Shown: positions 1 to 7,580, counted from the stretch's first letter. The stretch is DNA of 8,007 nucleotides from G963674505 sp964575975 (GCA_964575975.1 CAZNTU010000251.1:1-8007); one strand, 5' to 3'. Notes: a model not told the origin generated them from the sequence alone. Numbers and translations are program-made.

Positions 1-1599
1 GGCGTCCGCCACCTGCAGGCGGACCTCCATATCCGGATGCCCGGATTCGGCTGCCAGTCGATAAGCTTTGGCGGCATCCGACGGATCTCCGTATTTCAGC
101 AGCGCATCGCCGATATAAGCGAGGCGGCCGCCGCCGACGCGTTGCTGGGCCGCCACCCATTTTTTTTGTCCCAGCAGCCGCCGAAACCTTTTCGCCGCCT
201 CGGAGGGGGATTCTTCGCCAGCCGCCATAGCGCCGAAAAACAAGGCGTCGCGGTTGAGAACGGTGTGATCCAGCTCGTGTCGGAATCGGGAAATTTTTTC
301 GTGCAATATGCTCCGGCGCCAGCTCTGGTGCGGCAAAAGGGTTTCCAGTTCCCGAAGGCTTTGGTACAAGACCCTGGCCTTGATATAAGAAGGAGCCGGA
401 TCGGTTAAGTCTTCGGCTGCCAAGGCGGTGGCGGCTTCGGCCCACCGACCGGACCGTTCCAAAAGGGCGATCTCCAGCGCCCTAGCTTGCCGGGACGACT
501 GCTTTCTGCCCTCGGGCCAAAACAACCGGGCAGGCTCCGAGGCGAGGTCCGGCCGCTTGCTTCGTTCCAACAGCGCCTTGGCGGCTTCGTACTGCCCCCA
601 CCTGGCCGAAAGGGCGGCGCGGGCGACGAGAAGTTCCCGGGTGGGCGTGCATGTCTCCGCCATATCCAGACTCCGTCCGGGAAACGCTCCGGCCAGGAGT
701 CCCGCCAGAGCGATGCGAAGCGCACCCTGGTTCGGGTTTTCCGATAAAGCCGCTTCCAGATGGGGTTGCGCAGTATCCGGAAACCCCAATGCCAAAAAGG
801 AGAGGCCCGTCAGATAGGAACGCTCCCACGGCGGCAGGCTTTCCCCCCGGGGCAGACTCAGCACCGGAACGGCGTCCAGGCGCAAGGCGATGCAAACCCG
901 GGCCAAGGCGGCAATGCAACGCCGGGCGACATGGGCGTCGAAGGCTGCGGCCACGCCGTCGGCCAGCTCTGCGTCGGTTTCGGAAAGCAACCGCTCCAGA
1001 CGGTTTCGCAGGAAAACATCGGCTTTTTCGGTCGCCAGCTCCGCCTCCGCCGCCAGAAGCGTCTTCCAGCGCTTGAACGAGACTTCCGGGACAAGACCGT
1101 CGTCATGTGGCACTATCCGATCCGTCCATCCCGACCCCAAAGCTTCGATGCGACCCGTTTCCAGCAGAGCGTCGGCCTGGTACACCGTAAGCGGGCCGCT
1201 TTCGGGGATCAGGCGTTGGATTCGCGAACGGCGACCCGCATGCGCCCAATCCAGGAAGAGGATAAACTGCATGGGTCCGAAAACCTTGGCGGCGATGTCC
1301 ATCCAAGCGTCCTCTCGGACGCCGTCGGGTTCGCCGTCGTTTTCGAGAGCCTTTTCGTTTCTCAACCAATGGGCCTCGGGCGGCTCGTTTTCGGCGGGGT
1401 TCGAGAAAGCGTCGGAAATCGCCAGGTAGTCCGGTCTTTGCCGCCCGTCCGGGCCGGGGTGCCGAAGCCTGATCCATACGGCCTTGGCGATGTTTCGGAG
1501 CGTCGTGCGCTTGGGTTCGTCCAAAGAGCCGTCCGGTTTATCCATTTGGTGGAACGCGATCAATGCGTTCGTTATGAGAGTTGTTTCCTGATCGGTCAT
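1..1599 (-). CDS. TPR/Sel1-like repeat protein, function unknown (partial, C-terminus beyond left edge)
   Basis: An uninterrupted minus-strand frame of 533 codons runs from an ATG at 1599 to base 1. I checked every in-frame triplet and found no stop, so the C-terminus lies outside the window. The N-terminal ~250 residues match no family I recognise; they are mostly helical in character, with WMDIAAKVFGPMQFILFLDW near residues 90-110. From about residue 258 the sequence takes on helical-repeat character: WERSYLTGLSFLALGF with PHLEAALSENP (258-288), ARWGQYEAAKALLERSK (332-348), ALLERSGRWAEAATALAAED (378-397), and a Sel1-like unit, GDALLKYGDPSDAAKAYRLA then AESGHPD (497-523). No signal peptide or membrane segment is seen, so it is probably cytosolic. 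It follows the CHAT-Clp gene by 113 nt in the same direction. A GGAAAA ribosome binding site (1606-1611) supports the 1599 start; an in-frame ATG at 1617 would add six residues. TPR solenoids usually bind proteins, so an adaptor or sensor role is inferred. GC content is higher than in the genes upstream. Confidence 0.85.
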   Translation of the reverse strand, partial: MTDQETTLITNALIAFHQMDKPDGSLDEPKRTTLRNIAKAVWIRLRHPGPDGRQRPDYLAISDAFSNPAENEPPEAHWLRNEKALENDGEPDGVREDAWMDIAAKVFGPMQFILFLDWAHAGRRSRIQRLIPESGPLTVYQADALLETGRIEALGSGWTDRIVPHDDGLVPEVSFKRWKTLLAAEAELATEKADVFLRNRLERLLSETDAELADGVAAAFDAHVARRCIAALARVCIALRLDAVPVLSLPRGESLPPWERSYLTGLSFLALGFPDTAQPHLEAALSENPNQGALRIALAGLLAGAFPGRSLDMAETCTPTRELLVARAALSARWGQYEAAKALLERSKRPDLASEPARLFWPEGRKQSSRQARALEIALLERSGRWAEAATALAAEDLTDPAPSYIKARVLYQSLRELETLLPHQSWRRSILHEKISRFRHELDHTVLNRDALFFGAMAAGEESPSEAAKRFRRLLGQKKWVAAQQRVGGGRLAYIGDALLKYGDPSDAAKAYRLAAESGHPDMEVRLQVADA

Positions 1600-1712
1600 T
1601 TTGATTTTTCCAAGCATTTCGCATGCGGACGACTGACGGACGAATCTCGGGACAGTCGAACTCCGAAGAAGTTTTTTCGTTCCGATGCCCTTAGCCTTCG
1701 CATCGCCTTTGT
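1600..1712 (-). other. Intergenic spacer between the CHAT-Clp gene and the TPR gene
   Basis: The 113-nt gap holds two weak inverted repeats. One pairs CGATGC (1683-1688) with GCATCG (1700-1705); the other pairs CGACTG (1630-1635) with CAGTCG (1653-1658). Neither is followed by a T-run on the minus strand, so I do not call a terminator and expect transcription to continue into the TPR gene. The only translation signal is GGAAAA just before the TPR start. I see no convincing promoter. Confidence 0.5.
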
Positions 1713-4700
1713 TCACCCCTCTTTAAAAACGATTTCCCCGGCCTCGACGTCGATAGTCAATTTACGGTCGATACCCGTCAATCCTTTTGCCACCATGCTT
1801 GACAAAGGATTGGCGACATATGCTTCCAATGCGCGCCTGAGGGGCCGGACTCCCGACCGGGGGGCGAAGCTTTTATCGACGATGAACCGAACGGCCTTGT
1901 CGAGGGCTACGATCCGAACTCCGTGGTTTTCGTGGAGCCTGTCCGAAAAATCAACCAGCATCTGTTTCGCTATGGTAAAAATATCGTCCTTTCCAAGGTG
2001 TCGGAACGGAATGATCCGATCGATGCGATCGACGAATTCGCGGGAAAAGAAACATCCGAGGGCTTCGTACGGAGCCGATCCGGAAGAGTCCGAGACGGGG
2101 GCGACAAATCCGACGCTTTTCCCGGACGAGGAGCCGACCGGGTCGGTCTCGATGTTGGAGGTCATGACGAACATGGCTTTTTGCGCGTCCACGGTCTTTC
2201 CCTTGGCGTCGGCGAGGCGGCCTTCGTCGAACAGATGCAAAAACAGCTGGCTGACATCCGGATGGGCCTTTTCCATTTCGTCCAGCAAAACGACGCAGTG
2301 CGGATGGGTTCGGAGTTTTCCCGTGAGAAAGCCTTCCCTGCCGTGGCCGATATAGCCTGCGGGGGCGCCGATCAGCTTGGCGATCTGATGCCTTTCCGCA
2401 TACTCGGTCATATCGAGTTGAACGAGTTCGCGCCCGCTTTGCTTCGCAAAAGCCTTGGCAAGGGAACTCTTGCCCACTCCCACCGGCCCCGTGAACATCA
2501 GTACGTTTTGCGGGCGGCCGGGTTCGCGCATGCGGGTTTCCGCCATGCTCGCGACCCGAACCAAAGCGGAGACGGCATTGGGTTGGCCGACGACCTGCCG
2601 GTTAAGGGCCGTTTCCAGGTCAGCCATTTTCGAAGCGCCGGCTCCGGGTTCGCTCGAATCGCATAGAGGAACGGGCACGCCGGTCAAGGCGGCCAACACC
2701 TCTCGAACATGCCGCGCCGTCACTTCCGGATATGCTCCGTCCTTGCCGGACCGGTCGCTCGCCATCTGCACGCGGGAGCAGGCGCGGTCCATCAGGTCGA
2801 TGGCCTTGTCCGGCAGTCGCTTGTGGGGAAGGTTTGCGCCGGACAGCTTTACCGCCTCCCGGATGGTTTCGGGCAGAATGGTCACATTGTGGTGGGCTTC
2901 GTAAGAAGGCCGAACGCCCTCCAGAATTTCGACCGCTTCCTCCGGCGTCGGCTCGGCTATCCGCACCGGCGTGAAACGCCGTTCCAACGCGGCGTCCGAC
3001 TCGATCCAACGGCGGTATTCGTCATGGGTCGTGGCGCCGATGCATTTGAAATCCCCTCTGGCCAAGGCGGGCTTTAGGATGTTGCCGGCATCCATGGCCC
3101 CGTCGCGGGCGCCGCCGGCCCCGACGAGGGTATGAATTTCGTCCAGAAACAAAACGACGTCGCCTGCATTCGCGACTTCCCGGACGATCCCCTGCATGCG
3201 CTTTTCGAAATCCCCCCGGTATTTGGTCCCGGCCACCAGGTCGCTGACGGCGATCTCCACTACCCGACGGTCGGCCAAAGCGCGGGGAATTCGACCGTCG
3301 GCAATTTTTTGCGCGAACGCCTTCACAATGGCCGTCTTGCCGACACCCGCCTCCCCCACCAGCACGGGACAGGCCTTTTCCTTTCGCAACAGGATTTCCG
3401 CGATTTCATCGATTTCTGCGGCTTTTCCGATTACGGGGTCCAGCCTGCCTTCCCGAGCCATCCGGGTCAGATCCTTGCCGATCTCGTCTATAAACGGCGT
3501 TGCCGACGGGGTATCCTTGGAGTCGGCGGACGATGCCGAAAAAGCGCTTGATCGGAGAGCGTCGAGCATTTCCGCAGGATTGAGTCCAAGATGCTTCAAT
3601 ATCTGAACGGTGATGCTGCCAGGATCTTCGATGCCGTTTTCAAGGATGGCCATGCCAATATGGTTCGCTTCGATTTTTCCGGAAGAAAACTTTTTGGCGG
3701 ATTCCAGAATTTGGAGAGAACGGCCGGTGATCGCTATGTCTTGCGATAAAAGGGGCGGTCCCGGCTTGACGACGCTTCTCAGGTACCGTTTGAGTCGAGC
3801 CGTTTCCACGCCTGCGGCTTGAACGGTTCGGCCAATGCCGTCCCGGTCCGTTTCCAGCACCCCTATAAGCAAGCAAGGCGTAGTCAATCCCGGATGTCCC
3901 ATGGACCGCGCTTCGTCGACGGCACGATCCAATGCCTTTCGGCCGCTGGTTCCCAGAGCGTTCAATATGTCCTCTCCGCCCGCTTTTCGTTCCGTTTGAC
4001 GCGCGGAAATGTTCATTGCCGGTTGGTATTCCGCGGAAAAAAGAGGCATATTGACAATGTATTCCCGATCCTGTTTCGGCAGACGAATCCCGAGCCGTCC
4101 CAGAAGCATCGCCGTTGTGCCTCCGCCGTCTTCGAAAAAGGCCTGAAGCAAATGTTTCTCTTCCACGCCCCCGGCCTTGCCCGGGTCGAGTTTCGAGTAT
4201 TCCCTTGCCAGTTTCAGCAGTCGATTCACGCGCGCCGTCAGGCCATTCGAGTCCAAAAGTTTGGTCAGCGCAATGGAAAACTTGCGCAAGTAATCCAAAA
4301 GCTTGTCGGGATCTTCGACCTGAAGCTGGAGAAAGGACCGGGTAAATCCGTCTTTTACGGTCGCCATGCCCAGAAACAGATGAATCGTGATCAGCATTTT
4401 AAACGACGTGCCGGTTGCTTCCCGCATGGCGTTGAGCAACGCCTTCCTGGCGCTGCCGCCGAGCATGTCGATGGTCAGGGCGTCTTCCTCCGCCGCCTGC
4501 CCTTGGACTCCGTCAGGCCCGGATATGCCCGGCCCCTCGCCCGTATCCGTTCCAGCGCTTCCAGCCGTTGTCGTCTCGTCTTCGCTCGCATCTTCGTCCT
4601 CCTCGACTTCCTCGACCCCGGCTTCGCCCCCCGATGCGGATTCGATCAACTTGAGACAGGGGTCTCCGTAAAGAACATAGGAGGCCCATGTGACGTCGTC

Positions 4701-5705
4701 GGGGGAATAAATCCCGTTTCTCGCGACGCGAAGAGCCTCGCCGATGCATTGGCCGTCGAGCAAGGCGCGATAGAAATTCAACGCCATGTCCTTGGACAGG
4801 CTGTCGCTGTTTCGAAAAAGGGTTCCGATCAGGGCGCGGGCCCTGCCGTCTTCGTTCCCGATGATGAACACCTGGGCAAGGTCGCGGGAGGCGTCCGACC
4901 CTGTCGCGTAGGCGTGCGGCATATCTTCGGGACGCGTTCCGCCGGATTGAATCGTATGGCAGGCGTTCAGGAAAACGATCGGAGAGCCGCGAAACATTAT
5001 GCTGATTTCGTGCGAGCTTAAACGCCCGTCGGAGAGTTCCAGGGAAGCGAAGGATTTGCCCCCGCCTTTTTCCAAAACGGCATGTCCGGCAAAATGAATG
5101 ATGTCGTAGACGCCTTGGCCTCCCTGCAAATGAGACATGACATTGAAGCGACTCGCGGATCTTCCCGCAAGCATGTTGACGCGGCATCCCCGGCTTTCCA
5201 AAAACTCGCACAACGCGGAGCCTTCCTTGTCCGCTTCCGGCAGGTCCGTATTCGGGTCGTCCCTTCCCGGATTGGCGACAACAAGTACCGACGGCCTCGG
5301 ATTCCGTTCGGCCGGACGACTTTTCCAACCGATGTCGATCGGGGTCATGAGCATGCGCCCGATAGGTCGGGACAACCCTTGGAAGCCCTCTCCGTCATGA
5401 AACAATTCCCAGGGAACGCTCACGTCGTTGGTTTGGATGAGAATCGGGGCTTCAGGGTTCTTCTCGATATATCTTTGAACCCCTTTCGGAAACAGCGAGA
5501 AAATCATCTGGCCGGCCGCTTCGAAGGCTCCTTGCGGAACGCTCTGCCTCGTTGCGGCGTTTCGATAGGGTTCGGTAATCGTCTGACGGGTACCGAGGGC
5601 GATTTCCGTCTGAAAAGCCGACATGATACCGCCGATGCGACCGGGGCCGGGAATGGCGAACTGGTAAATTTCGCCGTTGAAATTCGTGATGTTCAGAACA
5701 ATCAT
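1713..5705 (-). CDS. CHAT caspase-like peptidase fused to tandem Clp_N domains and a ClpA/ClpC-type AAA+ unfoldase
   Basis: A 1330-residue protein combining a cysteine peptidase with an ATP-driven unfoldase. Residues 1-355 form a full CHAT domain: the N-terminal half has VPWELFHDGEG (97-107), then HFAGHA (204-209) with likely catalytic His208, FLNACH (245-250) with likely nucleophile Cys249, ALIGTL (291-296) and WASYVLYGDP (340-349). An acidic low-complexity linker (361-410) follows. Four Clp_N-type half-repeats make two Clp_N domains (about 412-545, divergent, and 580-720). NBD1 has Walker A GEAGVGKT (784-791), pore loop KYRG (828-831), Walker B VVLFLDE (850-856) and ERR arginines (908-910). 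NBD2 has Walker A GPVGVGKS (1073-1080), pore loop GYIG (1117-1120), Walker B VVLLDE (1138-1143), Arg1227 and sensor-2 GVRPLRR (1285-1291). The ClpB coiled-coil middle domain is absent, and VGF (1198-1200) sits where ClpA/ClpC carry their ClpP-docking tripeptide. All key catalytic residues are present, so it is probably active. The start is backed by AGGAA nine bases upstream. It lies 33 nt after the anti-sigma gene. Its substrate is unknown; the anti-sigma protein or the TPR protein are candidates. Confidence 0.93.
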   Translation of the reverse strand: MIVLNITNFNGEIYQFAIPGPGRIGGIMSAFQTEIALGTRQTITEPYRNAATRQSVPQGAFEAAGQMIFSLFPKGVQRYIEKNPEAPILIQTNDVSVPWELFHDGEGFQGLSRPIGRMLMTPIDIGWKSRPAERNPRPSVLVVANPGRDDPNTDLPEADKEGSALCEFLESRGCRVNMLAGRSASRFNVMSHLQGGQGVYDIIHFAGHAVLEKGGGKSFASLELSDGRLSSHEISIMFRGSPIVFLNACHTIQSGGTRPEDMPHAYATGSDASRDLAQVFIIGNEDGRARALIGTLFRNSDSLSKDMALNFYRALLDGQCIGEALRVARNGIYSPDDVTWASYVLYGDPCLKLIESASGGEAGVEEVEEDEDASEDETTTAGSAGTDTGEGPGISGPDGVQGQAAEEDALTIDMLGGSARKALLNAMREATGTSFKMLITIHLFLGMATVKDGFTRSFLQLQVEDPDKLLDYLRKFSIALTKLLDSNGLTARVNRLLKLAREYSKLDPGKAGGVEEKHLLQAFFEDGGGTTAMLLGRLGIRLPKQDREYIVNMPLFSAEYQPAMNISARQTERKAGGEDILNALGTSGRKALDRAVDEARSMGHPGLTTPCLLIGVLETDRDGIGRTVQAAGVETARLKRYLRSVVKPGPPLLSQDIAITGRSLQILESAKKFSSGKIEANHIGMAILENGIEDPGSITVQILKHLGLNPAEMLDALRSSAFSASSADSKDTPSATPFIDEIGKDLTRMAREGRLDPVIGKAAEIDEIAEILLRKEKACPVLVGEAGVGKTAIVKAFAQKIADGRIPRALADRRVVEIAVSDLVAGTKYRGDFEKRMQGIVREVANAGDVVLFLDEIHTLVGAGGARDGAMDAGNILKPALARGDFKCIGATTHDEYRRWIESDAALERRFTPVRIAEPTPEEAVEILEGVRPSYEAHHNVTILPETIREAVKLSGANLPHKRLPDKAIDLMDRACSRVQMASDRSGKDGAYPEVTARHVREVLAALTGVPVPLCDSSEPGAGASKMADLETALNRQVVGQPNAVSALVRVASMAETRMREPGRPQNVLMFTGPVGVGKSSLAKAFAKQSGRELVQLDMTEYAERHQIAKLIGAPAGYIGHGREGFLTGKLRTHPHCVVLLDEMEKAHPDVSQLFLHLFDEGRLADAKGKTVDAQKAMFVMTSNIETDPVGSSSGKSVGFVAPVSDSSGSAPYEALGCFFSREFVDRIDRIIPFRHLGKDDIFTIAKQMLVDFSDRLHENHGVRIVALDKAVRFIVDKSFAPRSGVRPLRRALEAYVANPLSSMVAKGLTGIDRKLTIDVEAGEIVFKEG

Positions 5706-5714
5706 TTCGGTCGA

Positions 5715-5719
5715 TTCCT
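5715..5719 (-). promoter_or_regulatory. Ribosome binding site of the CHAT-Clp gene
   Basis: On the minus strand AGGAA lies nine bases before the ATG at 5705. It falls in the 33-nt gap after the anti-sigma stop codon, which fixes this start and suggests separate but coordinated translation within one operon. Confidence 0.65.
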
Positions 5720-5738
5720 GTTTGTTTGCGGCTCCTCG

Positions 5739-6614
5739 TCAACTCAGACGCAGGGGCACCTCCCAGGTGTGTCGGGATTCCATTATTTTCGCCCGATAGC
5801 CGCCGGGCGCGCAATTCGAAAATTCGGCCAAACCCTTTCTGTCCGACGATTCCGGCGTGACGAGCCGATACAGGTATCGTCCATGGTCGTCCAGCAAAGC
5901 AATGGAAACGCCGCCGACAGGCTCCTGGGTTTGAATATCCACGAGCTTGATACTCAGAAAAATGCCTTGGCGGAGATCCGGGCATGTTTCAACGACGATT
6001 TGGCGTCCGCGTTCCTCGTCGGCGACGCGAACGATTTGGCGGATGTCGCACGATTTGTCCGCGCTTCGGTGCGTTCCTGCGGCAACCGGGGCCAGCGTGG
6101 CATTTGCCAACCACTCGGGGACGAGGCGCAAGGCCTCTTTTCCCTGGGTGACGAGAATGTCCAGTTCCCGGGTCAATTTTCGGGCGTAAGGCGACATAAT
6201 TTCCCAAACCATCCTCCGATGACTGTCTTTTTGCCGAAGTACCGTCCGGCGAAGAGTCTCGAACGCTTGTTCGTTTTCTTCGGTCAGGCAGGAGCGGGTC
6301 GTTTTGTAAATTTCCCGACAGTGTCCGCAAGTTTCAAGATGCAGCCATTGGACAGGGAAATGCCCTGGAACAAGCTCCTTCCTGGTTTCCGCCATCTCCG
6401 GAATCCGTTCGGCGACCTCTTCGCACGAGAGCGATTTCGAGAGACGACGGTTTTCTCCGGTAAGTATTTTGAGCAGTACATTCATCTGATTCATACAGGA
6501 CGCGCAGGAGGACAAGTGTCGCATGACGGTTTCGTCGGGTGTGTCCGTTTCGGTTCCGAACAATTTGTTCACCGTGTATCGGGTCATGATTTCCATGATT
6601 TCATCGCAATTCAT
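5739..6614 (-). CDS. Soluble zinc-binding anti-sigma factor with two ZAS motifs and a C-terminal beta domain
   Basis: A 291-residue protein built from two successive zf-HC2/ZAS-type units. Each shows an early cysteine followed by HxxxCxxC: Cys3 with His33-Cys37-Cys40 (HLSSCASC), and Cys64 with His92-Cys96-Cys99 (HLETCGHC). In this family the Cys-His-Cys-Cys set binds zinc and the helices around it grip an ECF sigma factor. Residues about 105-200 are helical and charged. The last ~85 residues look like a small beta-sandwich, with short hydrophobic strands such as IFLSIKLVDI and VSIALLDD and an APGGYRAKI turn typical of carboxypeptidase-regulatory or Ig-like folds. There is no transmembrane segment or signal peptide, so it should act in the cytoplasm, unlike many membrane anti-sigma factors. 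It sits 68 nt after the sigma gene and 33 nt before the CHAT-Clp gene. The AGGAG at 6622-6626 fixes the start. A role as inhibitor of the adjacent sigma factor is inferred from motifs and position; a redox-sensing role through the zinc thiols is possible. Confidence 0.85.
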   Translation of the reverse strand: MNCDEIMEIMTRYTVNKLFGTETDTPDETVMRHLSSCASCMNQMNVLLKILTGENRRLSKSLSCEEVAERIPEMAETRKELVPGHFPVQWLHLETCGHCREIYKTTRSCLTEENEQAFETLRRTVLRQKDSHRRMVWEIMSPYARKLTRELDILVTQGKEALRLVPEWLANATLAPVAAGTHRSADKSCDIRQIVRVADEERGRQIVVETCPDLRQGIFLSIKLVDIQTQEPVGGVSIALLDDHGRYLYRLVTPESSDRKGLAEFSNCAPGGYRAKIMESRHTWEVPLRLS

Positions 6615-6621
6615 CGAATGA

Positions 6622-6626
6622 CTCCT
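6622..6626 (-). promoter_or_regulatory. Ribosome binding site of the anti-sigma gene
   Basis: A full AGGAG on the minus strand lies seven bases before the ATG at 6614. It is the best Shine-Dalgarno sequence in the window and is clearly stronger than anything before the sigma gene start. This would favour an excess of inhibitor over sigma factor, which is usual for such pairs. Confidence 0.75.
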
Positions 6627-6682
6627 GCCGGTTTAGACGATTTGAAATGATAAAATCTTTCATCGATTGGAACTGTATCCGC

Positions 6683-7576
6683 TTATGCGGACGGCGTCTC
6701 TTTGAGAGCCTCTTTCTCGAGCTTTGACGATCTTTTCGCTTTTTTTCCGGATTCGATCCATTCCATTTCCTGCAGGCGCTTTTTGAGGCGAAACATCACC
6801 AGATCGACCGTTTGTCTGGTAATGCCGAGTTCTTCGGCCACAGAATCCCCGTTTACGCCTTCGAGCCTCATAAAAAAAATCTTCTTGTCTCTAGGTTCGT
6901 TCTTGCTACGCTCGAGAGCCTTGTCGATCAGATCGAAAAGTTGCCTGCCAAGATATATTTGCTCGGGACCCGGCAATTGGCTTACGGTGACGTCGTGTCG
7001 GTTTCCGTCGTTGTCTTCCCAACTGACGGGAGAGTCCAGGCTTTCGCCTTCCCGCTCGTCGTGTTTGTTTTCTTTCCGAATCAGTTCGAGGCCCGTTCGA
7101 ATCAGAATCGTCGTACACCATGTGGAAAATTTGGCTCTGTAGTGGTAGGTATCCAGCTTGCTCAAGATTCTGGCCATGGCCTCCTGTACGATATCCGACG
7201 GTTCCAATGAAGGAGGGAGCCGGTCGCAAAGTTTACGGATTGCCATCTTATGGAGATAATCGTTCAGTTGCTCTTGGTAGGATAGTTGGGAACGCAATCG
7301 GAAAACAAACGGAAATTCATCTATAAAGTACGGAATGATTTTTTCCTGGATCTCCACTGTGCCAACATCGCAGCAATGCCGCTTCAAGTTTTCGAAAACG
7401 GCATGGTCGTCCATTTTAACGCCAGCATCGTTTAGCCGCTTGGCCACGCATTGTCCGACAAATTGCTCTTCGAGAAAAACATCCGGTTCCTGCTTGGAAA
7501 GTGTCACGGTTTCCCCCCGATTGGATCGATTCGCCTCGTCGATTCGCGCCATGGTCTCTGCAAAACGAATCCGCAT
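6683..7576 (-). CDS. ECF-like sigma-70 family RNA polymerase sigma factor
   Basis: A 297-residue sigma factor. Region 2 lies at about 105-170, with the core-binding and -10 recognition pattern DIVQEAMARIL (128-138), then LDTYHYRAKFSTW (141-153) and a basic helix ending ELIRKEN. Region 4 lies at about 210-275, with a helix-turn-helix VAEELGITRQTVDLVMFRLKK (about 246-266). Regions 1.2 and 3 are not evident, as expected for ECF types. It carries about 105 extra N-terminal residues of unknown fold, where typical ECF factors total about 160-200. I chose the ATG at 7576 because the frame stays open further upstream (to an ATG at 7777) only by running through the clpB terminator and the likely promoter. 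An ATG at 7552 is an alternative. Neither has a strong ribosome binding site, so initiation may be weak. It heads the putative operon and probably transcribes it and further targets, kept inactive by the zinc protein encoded next. Confidence 0.88.
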   Translation of the reverse strand: MRIRFAETMARIDEANRSNRGETVTLSKQEPDVFLEEQFVGQCVAKRLNDAGVKMDDHAVFENLKRHCCDVGTVEIQEKIIPYFIDEFPFVFRLRSQLSYQEQLNDYLHKMAIRKLCDRLPPSLEPSDIVQEAMARILSKLDTYHYRAKFSTWCTTILIRTGLELIRKENKHDEREGESLDSPVSWEDNDGNRHDVTVSQLPGPEQIYLGRQLFDLIDKALERSKNEPRDKKIFFMRLEGVNGDSVAEELGITRQTVDLVMFRLKKRLQEMEWIESGKKAKRSSKLEKEALKETPSA

Positions 7577-7580
7577 GGTA

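Noticed and set aside
405..1477. Several short minus-strand frames rich in Arg and Pro
   Set aside because: They are out of frame with the continuous 533-codon TPR gene, which has coherent helical repeats. The short frames have biased shadow composition.
1630..1705. Two 6-bp inverted repeats after the CHAT-Clp stop as a terminator
   Set aside because: The stems are short, the loops are 11 and 17 nt, and no T-run follows on the minus strand.
760..2355. 531-codon open frame on the + strand
   Set aside because: It is antisense to the TPR gene and the end of the CHAT-Clp gene, has no recognisable domain, and arises from GC-rich codons on the opposite strand.
3819..5021. 400-codon open frame on the + strand
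   Set aside because: It is the shadow of the CHAT-Clp gene, and the sequence is rich in Arg, Gln and Ser without domain logic.
5082..6650. 522-codon open frame on the + strand
   Set aside because: It lies opposite the anti-sigma gene and the CHAT domain, whose motifs are unmistakable on the minus strand. It shows no protein-family features.
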